Assembly: GCA_020073485.1 (NCBI GenBank)
Contig: JAIQFB010000006.1
Location: 121,072-185,071, forward strand
DNA: 64,000 nt
Source of the DNA: Terriglobia bacterium
Lineage (GTDB): Bacteria; Acidobacteriota; Terriglobia; Acidiferrales; UBA7541
Direction of reading: 5' to 3'
Position 1 is the first letter of the stretch, and each line of letters begins with the position of its first letter. This document shows positions 63,980 through 64,000 of the stretch, piece by piece. The position numbers and the translations under genes are program-made. The notes under the pieces are model-generated. The model had not been told where the DNA came from, did not search any database, and worked only from the letters and a program-made list of their open reading frames with translations.

Positions 63980-64000
63980 ATGCCACTATCGCAGGCGGAA
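63980..64000 (+). CDS. Start of a further gene (truncated by window end)
   Basis: The frame beginning MPLSQAE at 63980 has a GGAG seven bases upstream and runs off the window. An alternative ATG two codons earlier (63974) is in the same frame. Confidence 0.5.

Noticed and set aside
49981..64000. Calling the block a complete or integrated prophage
   Set aside because: No capsid, terminase, tail, replication or integrase gene is visible in the 14 kb, and the left border has no att site, so integration is not shown.

Overview
The first ~49.9 kb looks like chromosome of an Acidobacteriota bacterium (Terriglobia/Koribacter-like, by inference). The reasons are high GC, a VWFA-related protein of the type described from Acidobacteria, tandem DUF885 lipoprotein/secreted proteins, large secreted Ig/MBG proteins, and several families of palindromic intergenic repeats. 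The last ~14 kb (49,981-64,000) is different: about 35 small, tightly packed or overlapping genes, all on the + strand, with the gene style of a large tailed phage or phage-derived element.

Chromosomal layout. 1-0.9 kb: 3' end of a CDC48-like AAA ATPase with an altered Walker B motif. 0.9-6.3 kb: a 2-oxoacid (pyruvate-type):ferredoxin oxidoreductase operon (gamma, a GltD-like flavoprotein fused to ferredoxin domains, alpha, beta, and a small unknown protein), followed by a single-domain response regulator. 7.1-19.2 kb: signalling genes (HATPase anti-sigma factor, glutaminase GlsA, a zinc-ribbon Ser/Thr kinase with TPRs, an FHA-GAF-SpoIIE phosphatase, two STAS proteins and a second HATPase, i.e. 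a partner-switching module). Two secreted giants lie here: a metzincin-like protein carrying nine GQSDL repeats, and an Ig/ASH/FN3 protein. 21.3-22.7 kb: tRNA-Pro(CGG) with a 55-bp direct repeat of its 3' half 1.3 kb away, bounding a small element with three short genes and integrase-arm-like repeats. 22.9-49.8 kb: YqeY, OPT transporter, amidase, HigBA toxin-antitoxin, MBL hydrolase, DEAD-box helicase with a hairpin-rich leader, two DUF885 proteins, rhomboid, glycolytic genes pyk, gpmI and eno, ADP-glucose pyrophosphorylase glgC, ribosomal protein S21, and a zinc-ribbon protein.

Phage-like block. It starts abruptly inside what looks like an N-terminally truncated DUF6166-type gene. It encodes peptide deformylase, a T4 Pnkp-like 5'-kinase/3'-phosphatase with a zinc-ribbon tail, a T4 Rnl1-like RNA ligase and a CCA-adding nucleotidyltransferase family enzyme. 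Together these make a plausible complete tRNA break-repair set (end healing, sealing, 3' CCA restoration). Also present are a MerC-like membrane protein, a histidine phosphatase, a nucleoside deoxyribosyltransferase-like protein, a GNAT-like protein and many small Cys-rich or unknown proteins. No structural, replication or integrase gene is visible, so I cannot tell from the window whether this is an integrated prophage, a decayed element or an assembly join.
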